A DNA stretch of 64,000 nucleotides from Streptomyces fodineus (GTDB lineage: Bacteria > Actinomycetota > Actinomycetes > Streptomycetales > Streptomycetaceae), in contig NZ_CP017248.1 of NCBI RefSeq assembly GCF_001735805.1, forward strand, positions 9,300,001 to 9,364,000, read 5' to 3'. The first letter of the stretch is position 1. Each line of letters starts with the position of its first letter. This document shows positions 24,688 through 33,353 of this stretch, in pieces. The notes beneath the pieces are model-generated. The model searched no databases. It saw only the letters and a program-made list of their open reading frames with translations, and was not told the DNA's origin. The position numbers were made by a program, and so were the translations under genes.

Positions 24688-25041
24688 TTACGGCTTCCGG
24701 GCGAGTCCGCCGTGTGCGGCGATGATCTCCGGTGTGGGCGAACCGGGCTCCGGGCGCCACTGCGTGACCGGGACGACACCGGGTTCGACGAGCTCCAGAC
24801 CGTCGAAGAACGCGGTGATCTCCTTGACGGTGCGCAGGTTGTACGGCACGGCGCCGCTGCTGCTGCGGGCGATGGTCACGATGCCGGGGAAGACGGCGGT
24901 GTACGCGTCGCCGGCCTCCTCGTCGACGGGGTCGTTGTCCTTGCCGCCGAGCCAGTAGTTCCAGGTGCGCGCGGAGTGCGGCACCGACGTGTCGATGTTC
25001 TGGTGCGCCGCCGGTTCGGGCGTCGTCGCGGGGCCGGTCAT
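24688..25041 (-). pseudogene. Internally deleted SAM methyltransferase (DUF574 / Methyltransf_19 type)
   Basis: 117-residue open frame. The first part, HQNIDTSVPHSARTWNYWLGGKDN and YTAVFPGIVTIARSS, is the start of this large streptomycete family; the last part, SGAVPYNLRTVKEITAFFDG and LELVEPGVVPVTQWRPEPG, is its end. Full members are about 265-275 residues, so roughly 145 residues including the SAM-binding motif are missing between ARSS and SGAVPY. The loss kept the frame, but without the cofactor site the product cannot be a methyltransferase. Confidence 0.75.
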
Positions 25042-25320
25042 CAGCCGTGTCCGTCTTTCGGCCGGCGCGTGGAGCGTTCACGGCACAACCTACGTCCGAA
25101 CACCCGCCTCTCGCCTGCCGGTTCGGATGACGCGCGGTAGGAACGTCACGCGGGGCCGGCCGGTGCGGACGGCGATCAGCGCGAGTCGGTTCTCCTCCGC
25201 ACGTCTCTTTCCGCGTCCGCCGGGAGTCGTAGCAGGATCGCCCGGCAGAGGGATTCGTACGCCCGCGCAGACACGAAATGGTCGTACAGCCAAGGAAGTT
25301 GACCGAAAGGAACGGCCATC

Positions 25321-26898
25321 GTGCGGATAGGACGTGTGGCGCCCCTGCTCACCGTGGGGGTCACGGCAACGCTGGTCGCCGCTCTCGCTCCGGCGCAGGC
25401 ATCCGCGGCGGAACCGCTGAAGAGATTCGAGAACCAGAAGCCGGCGTGGCACCGCTGTGACGCATCGGGGCCCGCCGCGTTCCAGTGCGCGACGATCAAG
25501 GTCCCGCTCGACTACAGCCGCCCCGACGCCAAGACGATCAGCCTGGCCATCTCCCGTCTGAAGACCGGTGTCGCCGGCAAGCGGCACGGCGCGATCCTCT
25601 TCAACCCGGGCGGGCCGGGCGGCGAGGGCCTGGACATGCCGCTCATGATGAAGGACATGATGCCCGCGAAGGTCCGCGAGCAGTACGACCTCATCGGGTT
25701 CGATCCGCGCGGTGTGGGCCGCAGCAGCCCGGTGTCCTGCGGGCTCACCGGCAGGGAGCAGAACACCGAACACCCCTACAAGAAGGCGACGTTCGGCCGT
25801 GACGTCGCGTGGGCCCGGACCGTCGCCGGCAAGTGCCGCGCCCGCAACGGCGACAAGCTCCCGTACATCACCACCCGCAACACCGCCCGCGACATGGACG
25901 TCATCCGCACCGTTCTGGGCGAGAAGAAGATCTCCTACCTGGGCTACTCCTACGGCACCTACCTGGGTGCCGTCTACGCGCAGATGTTCCCGCAGCGCAC
26001 CGACCGCTTCGTGCTGGACAGCTCGGTCGATCCCGCGCGCGTCTGGCGCGGCATGATCCAGATCTGGGCGGAGGGCACCGAGCCCGCGTTCACCCGCTGG
26101 ACCGAGTGGACCGCGCAGCGCCACGGCACCTACCGACTCGGCGACACGCCGGCCCAGGTGAGGAAGACGTTCTGGGACCTGATCGCCCGCGCCGACCGCA
26201 CTCCCATCGACGACGGCGGCGCAAAGCTCACCGGGGACGACATCCGTGCCACCCTGCGGCCCCAGTTCTTCAGCCCCAAGAACGCGGCCGAGACGGTCGT
26301 CGCGCTCAAGAAGGCCGCCGCCGGCCATCCGGCCCCCCACCGTTCCCTCGCGCCGGACGAGCAGCAGGGGCGGCACCCGGCGGCTGCCTTTGCGCAGGCG
26401 CCGGCCGACAACGGTACGGCCGCCTTCTGGAGCGTGGTCTGCGGGGACACCGCGAACTGGCCGCACGACCCCGAGCAGTACCGGCACGACGCGATCCGGG
26501 ACAAGGCCAAGTACCCCCTCTACGGCGACTTCGGCTCCAACATCATGCCGTGCGCGTTCTGGGGGAAGCCGGCCGAGCCCGTCACCGCGGTGGACAACAC
26601 CGTAGGCGTGCTCACGGTCCAGAACCAGTGGGACCCCCAGACACCCCTGGCCAGCGGCCTCGGCATGCACCACGCCCTGAAGGGCTCGCGCATGGTGTAC
26701 GTCAAGGGCGGCGAGGGGCACGGTGTCTACTCCGCAGACCCGCGTTCGTGCGCCAACCGCACCGTCAACGCCTACCTGAGCACCGGAAAGCTGCCGGCGC
26801 AGGACGTGTCCTGCGACGCGCCCGGTCGTCAGGGCCCCGGCGTGAACCAGCGCATCGTCCCGGCGCCGCAGGACACACCGGGCGCGCCTCGCTTCTGA
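25321..26898 (+). CDS. Secreted alpha/beta hydrolase, tripeptidyl-aminopeptidase type (S33)
   Basis: 525 residues. Sec signal peptide MRIGRVAPLLTVGVTATLV with cleavage after ASAA near residue 29. The mature enzyme starts with the family segment WHRCDASGPAAFQCATIKVP and has the oxyanion region FNPGGPGGEG, nucleophile GYSYGTYLG (about 220), Asp in QNQWDPQTP and His in GEGHGVY. The C-terminal TAP-like domain CANRTVNAYLSTGKLP is intact. Matches extracellular tripeptidyl aminopeptidases (Tap, SlpD/SlpE group) that trim peptides outside the cell. GTG start with AAAGGA upstream; ends at a strong terminator. Confidence 0.92.
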   Translation: MRIGRVAPLLTVGVTATLVAALAPAQASAAEPLKRFENQKPAWHRCDASGPAAFQCATIKVPLDYSRPDAKTISLAISRLKTGVAGKRHGAILFNPGGPGGEGLDMPLMMKDMMPAKVREQYDLIGFDPRGVGRSSPVSCGLTGREQNTEHPYKKATFGRDVAWARTVAGKCRARNGDKLPYITTRNTARDMDVIRTVLGEKKISYLGYSYGTYLGAVYAQMFPQRTDRFVLDSSVDPARVWRGMIQIWAEGTEPAFTRWTEWTAQRHGTYRLGDTPAQVRKTFWDLIARADRTPIDDGGAKLTGDDIRATLRPQFFSPKNAAETVVALKKAAAGHPAPHRSLAPDEQQGRHPAAAFAQAPADNGTAAFWSVVCGDTANWPHDPEQYRHDAIRDKAKYPLYGDFGSNIMPCAFWGKPAEPVTAVDNTVGVLTVQNQWDPQTPLASGLGMHHALKGSRMVYVKGGEGHGVYSADPRSCANRTVNAYLSTGKLPAQDVSCDAPGRQGPGVNQRIVPAPQDTPGAPRF

Positions 26899-26910
26899 CC
26901 CGCCCCGGAG

Positions 26911-26942
26911 AGAACCCCTGGGTCACCGGACCCGGGGGTTCT
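26911..26942. terminator. Bidirectional terminator
   Basis: AGAACCCC-t-GGGTC / GACCC-g-GGGGTTCT stem with a four-base loop and one mismatch, sited between the convergent S33 peptidase and sphingomyelinase-like genes. Confidence 0.8.
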
Positions 26943-26955
26943 GCCCGCGTCGGCG

Positions 26956-27990
26956 TCAGTTGAGCTGGAACGTCGTCTCGACCGGGTAGTGGTCGCTGGG
27001 CGCGTTGGTGTCGAGGGCGCCGGTGGTCCAGCCGGACTGCGGGTCGAAGTCCACCTTGACGTCGGACATCGCGGCCGGCACCGGGCGGCCCGGGGCGTTC
27101 AGATAGCCGATGTAGTCGAGGTCGTCCCGGTAGTCCTTCGGGAAGGACTCGACCCCGGACATGAACTGGCACCAGGCGGAGACGGGGCAGTCCATGGTCC
27201 GCAGGGTCTGACCGGAGTCCGTGGCCGGGGTGCCGAGCACACCGTTCACCGCGGTCTGCGCGTTGGCGTAGTCACCGCGCGACTGGCCGCCGTAGTACTC
27301 CACGTTCATGTCTCCGCCGATCAGCACCGGCCCGCCCGTGCCGGCGATGCCGTCCGCCCAGGAGCGGATCTCCCTGAGCTGGGCGAGCCGCGTGGACTGG
27401 GTCGTGTCGGTGGAGGTGTCGGACTCGTCGGCCTGCAGATGGGTGCCGACCACCCAGCTCTTCACCCCGCCCTTGTCGATCTGCGCCAGCGCCGCGCCCT
27501 TGTTGGCGTGGTAGTCCCAGGTGCCGTAGGTGGAGTTGCCGAAGACGTGGGCGTACTGCGCGGTGATCGGGTACTTGGACAGGATCATCGTGCCGCCGTT
27601 GATGACGAACCACGAGTTGGAACAGTCACCGCTGATGCCCGTCCAGCCGCCGCCGGAGCAGGTCTGTCCGACGACCGGGGTGTGGTACGGGTAGAGGTCG
27701 GCGAGCTTGCCGGTGATGTCGGCGGTCGAGGTGTTGTTGAAGTCCTCGTCCAGCACCACCACGTCCGCGCTGTGCTTGCGGATGATCGACTCGATGGTCG
27801 GGGTGCGCTGGGCCGCCTTCTCGTTCTGCGTGGTGTCGACGATCGGGGTGCCGAGATCGACGTTCCAGGCGAACACCGAGAGGCTGGTGCCGGTGTCCGC
27901 GCTCGCGGCGGGGGCCGCGTAGCCGCTGAAGCCGAGGAGCGTAGCCGCCGCCGCGGAGGTGAGGGCGGTAGCTGTACGACGCGAGACCAT
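26956..27990 (-). CDS. Secreted endonuclease/exonuclease/phosphatase-fold enzyme, sphingomyelinase-like
   Basis: 344 residues from ATG 27990 (AGGAG upstream), with signal peptide MVSRRTATALTSAAAATLLG cleaved near ASADTG. The DNase-I-like fold is marked by LSVFAWNVDLG, VVVLDEDFNN (metal-binding Glu), WVVGTHLQ, VLIGGDMNVEYYGG, DYIGYLN and the terminal SDHYPVETTF. The LDE-x-F-N segment and overall order resemble bacterial neutral sphingomyelinases (phospholipase C type); other EEP-fold substrates cannot be excluded. The open frame reaches 28050 but that extension has no ribosome site. Confidence 0.88.
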   Translation of the reverse strand: MVSRRTATALTSAAAATLLGFSGYAAPAASADTGTSLSVFAWNVDLGTPIVDTTQNEKAAQRTPTIESIIRKHSADVVVLDEDFNNTSTADITGKLADLYPYHTPVVGQTCSGGGWTGISGDCSNSWFVINGGTMILSKYPITAQYAHVFGNSTYGTWDYHANKGAALAQIDKGGVKSWVVGTHLQADESDTSTDTTQSTRLAQLREIRSWADGIAGTGGPVLIGGDMNVEYYGGQSRGDYANAQTAVNGVLGTPATDSGQTLRTMDCPVSAWCQFMSGVESFPKDYRDDLDYIGYLNAPGRPVPAAMSDVKVDFDPQSGWTTGALDTNAPSDHYPVETTFQLN

Positions 27991-28245
27991 GCGATCTCCT
28001 GGTGAAGTGGGGAGTCCGCGACCCGTGACCGGTTGTCGAGTCGCGTACATGACAGGGCGACTCTAGGGTGCTTTCCGGTACGCCTGAGGGAACTTCGTCC
28101 GATCGCCTCATGGAGAAAAGGTGTCTGGACAAGTTCACCGCGCCGGGGATTAATCCGACCGGCAGGCGCCCCCTGTTGTTCTCGCGCCTGTTCACACAGC
28201 CCCTCGGCTGGACCATGCCGGTCAGGCGCCGCCTAGGGTGGGTGT

Positions 28246-29361
28246 ATGGGCGGCGTGGTGACGCTGTTTCTGTGCGGTGACGTGATGCTCGGGCGCGGCG
28301 TCGACCAGATCCTCCCGCACCCCGGAAATCCGGTGCTGTGCGAGGGTTACGTCACGGACGCCCGGTCGTACGTGGAGCTGACCGAGGCGGTCAGTGGCCC
28401 CATCCCCGCGGCGGCCGACCCGGCCTGGCCGTGGGGCGAGGCGCTGCGGGTACTGGACGAGGCCGCACCGGACGCCCGCATCGTGAATCTGGAAACCTCT
28501 GTCACACGGAGTGACGCATTCGCGCCGGGCAAGGCGGTCCACTACCGGATGCACCCCGCCAACCTGCCCGCCCTGACGGTGGCCCGGCCCGATGTGTGCG
28601 TCCTGGCCAACAACCATGTGCTGGACTTCGGCCGACCTGGCCTGGAGGAGACGCTGGAGTCGCTCGCCGCCGCGGGGCTGCGGACCGCGGGCGCGGGACG
28701 CAACGCCGACGAGGCCTACGCGCCCGCGGCCGTCCCCGCCGGAAACGGCCGCCGCATCCTGGTCTTCGCCCTCGGCGCGCAGTCCAGCGGCATTCCGCCC
28801 GACTGGGCCGCGACCACCGATCGGTCCGGCGTCGCCTACGTCCGCGAGCTGTCGGCGGCGGCAGCCGAGGCGGCCCTCCAGCGGGTGCACAGGGTCAAGC
28901 GGCCGGGTGACATCGTGGTCGTGTCGGTGCACTGGGGCTCCAACTGGGGCTATCTCGTCCCCCGAGAGCAGACGCGCTTCGCGCACACCCTGGTGGACGG
29001 CGGTGTCGACATCGTCCACGGGCACTCCTCGCACCACCCCCGCCCCGTCGAGGTCTACCGAGGCCGGCTGATCCTCTACGGCTGCGGCGACTTCATCGAC
29101 GACTACGAGGGCATCACGGGCTACGAGGAGTACCGCGACGATCTCCGGCTCGGCTTCCTCGTCTCGGTGGACGCGGACACGGGGCGCCCGACGGGCGCGC
29201 GGATGTTCCCCCTGCGGGCTCGGCGGATGCGACTGGAGCCCGCAGAGGAGCAGGACCGCGCCTGGCTGTGCTCGACCCTCGACCGGATCAGCCACGGCGT
29301 CCACATCGGCATGGAGGCCGACGGCCGGCTCAGCCTCGTCGTAGCGGACGCGGGCCGGTGA
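28246..29361 (+). CDS. CapA-family metallophosphatase-fold protein
   Basis: 371 residues, no signal peptide. It has CapA/PgsA-like motifs: FLCGDVMLGRGVDQIL at the start, ARIVNLETSVT, VCVLANNHVLDFG, VVSVHWGSNWGY, VHGHSSHHPRPVE and ILYGCGDFIDDYEG. These contain the Asp, Asn and His residues of a calcineurin-like metallophosphoesterase. CapA proteins are tied to poly-gamma-glutamate capsule formation in Bacillus, but no capBC genes are present here, so the role is open. Single gene with ATG 28246. Confidence 0.85.
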   Translation: MGGVVTLFLCGDVMLGRGVDQILPHPGNPVLCEGYVTDARSYVELTEAVSGPIPAAADPAWPWGEALRVLDEAAPDARIVNLETSVTRSDAFAPGKAVHYRMHPANLPALTVARPDVCVLANNHVLDFGRPGLEETLESLAAAGLRTAGAGRNADEAYAPAAVPAGNGRRILVFALGAQSSGIPPDWAATTDRSGVAYVRELSAAAAEAALQRVHRVKRPGDIVVVSVHWGSNWGYLVPREQTRFAHTLVDGGVDIVHGHSSHHPRPVEVYRGRLILYGCGDFIDDYEGITGYEEYRDDLRLGFLVSVDADTGRPTGARMFPLRARRMRLEPAEEQDRAWLCSTLDRISHGVHIGMEADGRLSLVVADAGR

Positions 29362-29451
29362 GACACCGGGCGCCGGACGTCACACCGTGCAGTGGTGGTA
29401 TAGCCGGAGAGTTGCGGGTACCCGGTCCCTTGGCAGACGTTCCCTGAGGAG

Positions 29452-29778
29452 ATGACTCGGATGCTGTTCCTCGGACTGCTCCTGCTCGCGGGTGCGGGTG
29501 CCTTCACGGCCCTGGTGATCATCGGCAACCTGTCCGGCGGGCCGGACTACACCGTTTCCGTCCTCGACCACCACATCGCCACGATGAACGGCCTGGCGCT
29601 GTTCAGCTCGGGCCTCGCTCTGGCGCTCATCTTCTGCCTGGGCCTGGCGACGATGGCCGCTGCCGCCACTCACCGCCACCGTCACGGCCGCCACCGCGCT
29701 CCCTGGGGGCGCAGGCCGCACGACACCACCACGCTCGGCGGGACGACCGGGCCGGCCGGACCGGGTGCGCGGGCCTGA
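29452..29778 (+). CDS. Small two-helix membrane protein
   Basis: 108 residues (or 105 if the second ATG at 29461, nine bases after GAGGAG, is used). Two transmembrane segments: MLFLGLLLLAGAGAFTALVI and GLALFSSGLALALIFCLGLA, separated by a short loop with HHIATM. The tail is basic and His-rich (HRHRHGRHRAPWGRR), so probably cytoplasmic. Resembles small stress-associated streptomycete membrane proteins of unknown function. Confidence 0.75.
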   Translation: MTRMLFLGLLLLAGAGAFTALVIIGNLSGGPDYTVSVLDHHIATMNGLALFSSGLALALIFCLGLATMAAAATHRHRHGRHRAPWGRRPHDTTTLGGTTGPAGPGARA

Positions 29779-30007
29779 ACACCGGGAAAACGCGTGGCAA
29801 CGGCCGCGCCGAACCTTCCGTCGGCGCCGCGGCTTCCACGGACTCCCGGTGCTCGTCCGGCACCGGTTGAAAGGCCAACAAGACATCACCACGCGCCTCG
29901 TGCACCATGGCTGGAGGCCTTGTTCGGGCAATGGATGTGTTCATGCGCCGCGGTACCGGCGCCACCACCGCAAGTCCGCCGAGTCCCGTGGGGCGGTGAA
30001 CTGCACC

Positions 30008-30442
30008 ATGCTGCTACCGGCCAAATCCGAAGTGAGCCGGCTGCTGCGACGTTACCGGGTGTGCGAGCGGGCCGCCGTCGCCGCACCCGCCGACCTCGCG
30101 TCGCGTGCCGCCTTCGAGGACTCGGGTTACACGCTGTGCGTGCTGATGGGCGAGCGTGACCCGCGCGAGGCGGCCGCCGCCGCCCGGCGTTACCTGCGCA
30201 CCGACCTGGTCACCTACCTGAGGGAGCGGAACGGGTCGACGCGGGCGGCCGGTGGTCGCGTCGAGCCGCTCCGACGACCCAGGATTCCCGGGCGGGCTGA
30301 GCGCACCCGGGCCCGGATTTCCCGCGCCGCGGATGGAGGGACGAGCGATGACGACTGCGAAGGACATCATGCACCGGGGTGCCCAGTGGATACCCCGGTA
30401 CGAGACGCTGGACCGCGCCGCGCAGCTGATGCGGGATCATGA
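30008..30442 (+). CDS. DUF5133-family protein with an atypically long tail
   Basis: The start ATG 30008 gives MLLPAKSEVSRLLRRYRVCERA and FEDSGYTLCVLMGERDPREA, which match DUF5133 proteins, typically small (about 80-100 residues). Here the frame does not stop after RRYLRTDLVTYLRERNG but continues through Arg-rich sequence to 30442, overlapping the next gene by 95 bp. A lost stop or frameshift near 30230 is likely. The 230 bp upstream (29779-30007) contain an open frame from GTG 29794 with no recognisable motif. Function unknown. Confidence 0.65.
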   Translation: MLLPAKSEVSRLLRRYRVCERAAVAAPADLASRAAFEDSGYTLCVLMGERDPREAAAAARRYLRTDLVTYLRERNGSTRAAGGRVEPLRRPRIPGRAERTRARISRAADGGTSDDDCEGHHAPGCPVDTPVRDAGPRRAADAGS

Positions 30443-30770
30443 GCTGGGCTCACTGCCGGTCAGTGACCCCGACAACGGCGACCGGATGTGCGGCATCATC
30501 ACCGACCGCGACATCGTGGTGAAGTGCATCGCCTACGGTCACGACCCCGCGCGGATGACGTGCGGAGACCTGTGCGAGGGCACGCCGCGCTGGATCGACG
30601 CGGGTGCCGACATCTCGGACGCCCTGCAGGAGATGGAGAGCCACCAGATCAAGCGCCTCCCGGTGGTCGAGAACAAGCGCATGGTCGGCATGATCAGCGA
30701 GACCGACATCGCGCGGCACCTCGCCGACGACCAGCTCGCGGAGTTCGTCCAGCGCGTGTACGCGGCCTGA
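30348..30770 (+). CDS. CBS-domain-pair protein
   Basis: 140 residues from ATG 30348, with GGAGG in front. Two CBS domains: TAKDIMHRGAQWIPRYETL to GIITDRDIVVKCIAYG, then CEGTPRWIDAGADISDALQE to GMISETDIARHLADD. CBS pairs usually bind adenine nucleotides and act as energy sensors; stand-alone ones of this size are common in streptomycetes. It overlaps the end of the DUF5133 frame and ends before a strong terminator. Confidence 0.92.
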   Translation: MTTAKDIMHRGAQWIPRYETLDRAAQLMRDHELGSLPVSDPDNGDRMCGIITDRDIVVKCIAYGHDPARMTCGDLCEGTPRWIDAGADISDALQEMESHQIKRLPVVENKRMVGMISETDIARHLADDQLAEFVQRVYAA

Positions 30771-30786
30771 TCGCGGACGAGAACAG

Positions 30787-30822
30787 GGGCAGCGCCGAGC
30801 CCGATGCCGCTCGGCGCTGCCC
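30787..30822 (+). terminator. Intrinsic terminator after the CBS gene
   Basis: Perfect 14-bp stem GGGCAGCGCCGAGC / GCTCGGCGCTGCCC with an 8-nt loop. Confidence 0.85.
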
Positions 30823-30920
30823 CGCGCTGTGCGGCGGGCCCCCAAACGCCCGCCGAACTCACCGCCCGTGGCCGTTGATGCGGTGTGTGCGCTCGTGGGC
30901 GAACTCCCGCTGACGGATCC

Positions 30921-30986
30921 TTGACCGCTGCTTCGGCCTCCGCGATGCTGTGTTGCGAAACGTGAGAGGTGTGCCGTAATAGGCAA
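30921..30986 (+). promoter_or_regulatory. Promoter and tandem IclR-type operator of mscR
   Basis: A -35-like TTGACC at 30921-30926 is followed 32 bp later by TTGCGAAACGTGAGA (30953-30967) and TGCCGTAATAGGCAA (30972-30986). Each keeps one good half of TTGCG-N5-CGCAA, and they are 19 bp apart as at the other island promoters. Confidence 0.6.
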
Positions 30987-31018
30987 CATCTCGATCCTCT
31001 GTGAGCCGAGGAGTGGCC

Positions 31019-32104
31019 ATGACTCAGCAGGTCCGTGGTGTCGTCGCGCGGAGCAAGGGCGCCCCTGTCAGCCTGGAAACGATCCTCGTGCCCGACCCCG
31101 GCCCGGGCGAGGCGCTGGTCAAGATCGAGGCCTGCGGGGTCTGCCACACCGATCTGCACTATCGCGAGGGCGGAATCAGCGAAGACTTCCCGTTCCTGCT
31201 GGGGCATGAGGCCGCCGGTGTGGTCGAGGCGGTCGGTGCGGGGGTCACCGACGTGGCTCCCGGTGACTTCGTGATCCTGAACTGGCGTGCGGTGTGCGGC
31301 GCTTGCCGGGCCTGTCTGCGCGGGCGGCCCTGGTACTGCTTCAACACCCACAACGCGAAGCAGAAGATGACGCTGGCCGACGGTACGGAGCTCTCGCCGG
31401 CCCTCGGTATCGGCGCGTTCGCCGAGAAGACGCTCGTCGCCGCAGGCCAGTGCACCAAGGTCGACCCGGCCGCCTCCCCGGCGGTCGCCGGCCTGCTCGG
31501 CTGCGGCGTGATGGCCGGCATCGGCGCGGCCATCAACACGGGGAACGTGGGCCGCGGGGACACCGTCGCCGTGATCGGGTGCGGCGGCGTCGGAGCCGCG
31601 GCGGTCGCCGGGTCGAGCCTGGCCGGTGCGGCGAGGATCATCGCGGTGGACATCGACGACCGCAAGCTGGACACCGCGAAGAAGCTGGGCGCGACCCACA
31701 CGGTCAACTCCCGGCAGGCCGACCCGGTCGAGGCGGTCCGCGAGCTGACCGGTGGCTTCGGCGCCGACGTCGTCATCGAGGCGGTCGGCCGCCCGGAGAC
31801 GTACCGGCAGGCCTTCTACGCCCGTGACCTCGCCGGCACCGTCGTCCTCGTCGGCGTCCCCACCCCCGAGATGAAGCTCGAACTGCCCCTGCTGGACGTC
31901 TTCGGCCGCGGCGGCGCCCTGAAGTCGAGCTGGTACGGCGACTGCCTGCCCTCCCGTGACTTCCCCATGCTGATCGACCTGCACCTCCAGGGCCGGCTGC
32001 CGCTCGACGCGTTCGTCACCGAGACCATCGCGCTGGACGAGGTGGAGAAGGCCTTCGAGCGGATGCACCACGGCGACGTACTGCGCTCGGTGGTGGTCCT
32101 GTGA
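31019..32104 (+). CDS. mscR: S-(hydroxymethyl)mycothiol dehydrogenase
   Basis: 361-residue zinc-dependent medium-chain dehydrogenase that oxidises the formaldehyde-mycothiol adduct (NAD-linked). The catalytic zinc site is marked by ACGVCHTDLHYREGG and GHEAAG, the structural zinc by the four-Cys loop CGACRACLRGRPWYC, and NAD binding by VIGCGGVGAAAVAG followed by VDIDDRK. NTHNAKQKMTLADGTELSPA and SSWYGDCLPSRDFP are typical of the mycothiol enzyme. ATG 31019 has GAGGAG upstream. It overlaps the metallo-hydrolase gene by four bases. In this island it would detoxify formaldehyde from oxidative demethylation. Confidence 0.93.
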   Translation: MTQQVRGVVARSKGAPVSLETILVPDPGPGEALVKIEACGVCHTDLHYREGGISEDFPFLLGHEAAGVVEAVGAGVTDVAPGDFVILNWRAVCGACRACLRGRPWYCFNTHNAKQKMTLADGTELSPALGIGAFAEKTLVAAGQCTKVDPAASPAVAGLLGCGVMAGIGAAINTGNVGRGDTVAVIGCGGVGAAAVAGSSLAGAARIIAVDIDDRKLDTAKKLGATHTVNSRQADPVEAVRELTGGFGADVVIEAVGRPETYRQAFYARDLAGTVVLVGVPTPEMKLELPLLDVFGRGGALKSSWYGDCLPSRDFPMLIDLHLQGRLPLDAFVTETIALDEVEKAFERMHHGDVLRSVVVL

Positions 32105-32733
32105 TGGGCGCCCGCATCGAACGTCTCGTCACGTCGGGGACGTTCTCGCTGGACGGCGGCACCTGGGACGTCGACAACAACGTATGGATCGTGGGCGACG
32201 ACAGCGAGGCGGTCGTGATCGACGCCGCCCACGACGCCGAGGCCATCGCCCGGGCCCTCGGCCGGCGCACCCTGCGGGCCATCGTGTGCACCCACGCCCA
32301 CAACGACCACATCGACGCCGCACCGGAACTCGCCGACCGCACCGGCGCCCCGGTCCTGCTGCACGCCGACGATCTGCCGCTGTGGAAACAGACCCATCCC
32401 GACCGGGCGCCCGACGGCGAGCTGACCGACGGGCAGCGCCTCACCGTCGCCGGGGTGGAACTGGCCGTACTGCACACCCCCGGACATGCCCCGGGAGCCG
32501 TCTGTCTGTACGCTCCGCGGCTCTCGGCGCTCTTCAGCGGCGACACGCTGTTCGCCGGCGGGCCGGGGGCCACGGGGCGGTCGTACAGCGACTTCCCGAC
32601 CATCATCCGGTCGATCAGCGAACGCCTCCTCGCCCTGCCGGACGACACCGTCGTGCACACCGGCCATGGCGACACCACCACCCTCGGCGCCGAGGCGCCA
32701 CACCTTCAGGAGTGGATCCGGCGCGGCTTCTGA
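32104..32733 (+). CDS. MBL-fold metallo-hydrolase linked to mscR
   Basis: 209 residues from ATG 32104 (GTG 32101, overlapping the mscR stop, is also possible). Zinc-binding motifs: CTHAHNDHIDAAPEL (H-x-H-x-D-H), HTPGHAPGAV, FSGDTLF and HTGHGDTTT, all intact. This glyoxalase-II-like protein is regularly encoded next to S-(hydroxymethyl)mycothiol dehydrogenase and may hydrolyse the S-formyl-mycothiol product to formate; that step is inferred from linkage. A terminator follows 15 bp later. Confidence 0.9.
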   Translation: MGARIERLVTSGTFSLDGGTWDVDNNVWIVGDDSEAVVIDAAHDAEAIARALGRRTLRAIVCTHAHNDHIDAAPELADRTGAPVLLHADDLPLWKQTHPDRAPDGELTDGQRLTVAGVELAVLHTPGHAPGAVCLYAPRLSALFSGDTLFAGGPGATGRSYSDFPTIIRSISERLLALPDDTVVHTGHGDTTTLGAEAPHLQEWIRRGF

Positions 32734-32748
32734 CCGCCCGGTGAAAAG

Positions 32749-32799
32749 CGGCCCTGCCCCGGTGACGGACCGACGTGGACGGCACCGGCGGCAGGGCCG
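32749..32799 (+). terminator. Intrinsic terminator after mscR operon
   Basis: CGGCCCTGCC...CCGGTG pairs with CACCGG...GGCAGGGCCG around a central loop. Confidence 0.75.
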
Positions 32800-32913
32800 T
32801 CGTCGCGCCTCCGTCACCACCCCCGATCTGCCTGCTGACCTGCGCTTTCGAGGTCGCTCCGGCGTGCCCGGAAATCCGTCGCCGGACAGCACGCAAAGGG
32901 TCCTGTGGATGCC

Positions 32914-32981
32914 TTGACAAGCCTTCAGAGCGGCCAGCAGACTGGCGTTGCGCTAATCGCAATCCGTTTCGCTATACGCAC
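32914..32981 (+). promoter_or_regulatory. Promoter and tandem IclR-type operator of the first Rieske ferredoxin gene
   Basis: TTGACA at 32914-32919, CAGACT-like -10 about 18 bp on, then TTGCGCTAATCGCAA (32948-32962, a perfect TTGCG-N5-CGCAA palindrome) and TTTCGCTATACGCAC (32967-32981), 19 bp apart. The operators overlap the expected transcription start, suiting repression. Confidence 0.7.
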
Positions 32982-32993
32982 CGAGGTGTCATG

Positions 32994-33353
32994 ATGATTC
33001 CCGCGTGCCGACTCGCGGATCTACCGCGAGGCGAGGCCCACCGGCTCGACATCGACCCGCCCGTGTCGGTGTTCCACACCGACGACGGCGAGCTCTTCGC
33101 CATCGACGACACCTGCACCCACCAGGACGCGTCGCTCGCCGACGGCTGGCTGGAGGGCTGCGAGGTGGAATGTCCTCTGCACGCCTCCAAATTCGACCTG
33201 AGGACCGGAGCCGTGGACGCACCGCCGGCCAAGCTCCCGGTCCGCACCCACGAGGTCGTCGTCGAGGACGGCATGGTCTACGTGCGGCTGTCCATGGACG
33301 CGCCCAACCTGCCGCCGTGCGTCGCCGCCCGCCTGGCCGGAGGCCCCGCGTGA
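32994..33353 (+). CDS. Rieske [2Fe-2S] ferredoxin (bifunctional-nitrite-reductase-small-subunit type fold), copy 1
   Basis: 119-residue small soluble electron carrier. Cluster ligands are in CTHQDASLAD (Cys-x-His) and CEVECPLHASKFDLRTG (Cys-x2-His). I chose ATG 32994 (MIPACRLADLPRGEA) because it aligns with copy 2 at 55080; ATG 32991 is directly adjacent. The stop overlaps the reductase start (GTGA). With the FAD reductase it should feed electrons to the Rieske oxygenase encoded just downstream. Roughly 80 percent identical by eye to the second copy. Confidence 0.92.
   Translation: MIPACRLADLPRGEAHRLDIDPPVSVFHTDDGELFAIDDTCTHQDASLADGWLEGCEVECPLHASKFDLRTGAVDAPPAKLPVRTHEVVVEDGMVYVRLSMDAPNLPPCVAARLAGGPA

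Noticed and set aside
29794..30159. Open frame starting MATAAPNLPSAPRLPR with APWLEALFGQWMCSCA
   Set aside because: The first half has a slightly protein-like feel, but the second half overlaps DUF5133 out of frame and I know no homologue, so it is not called.
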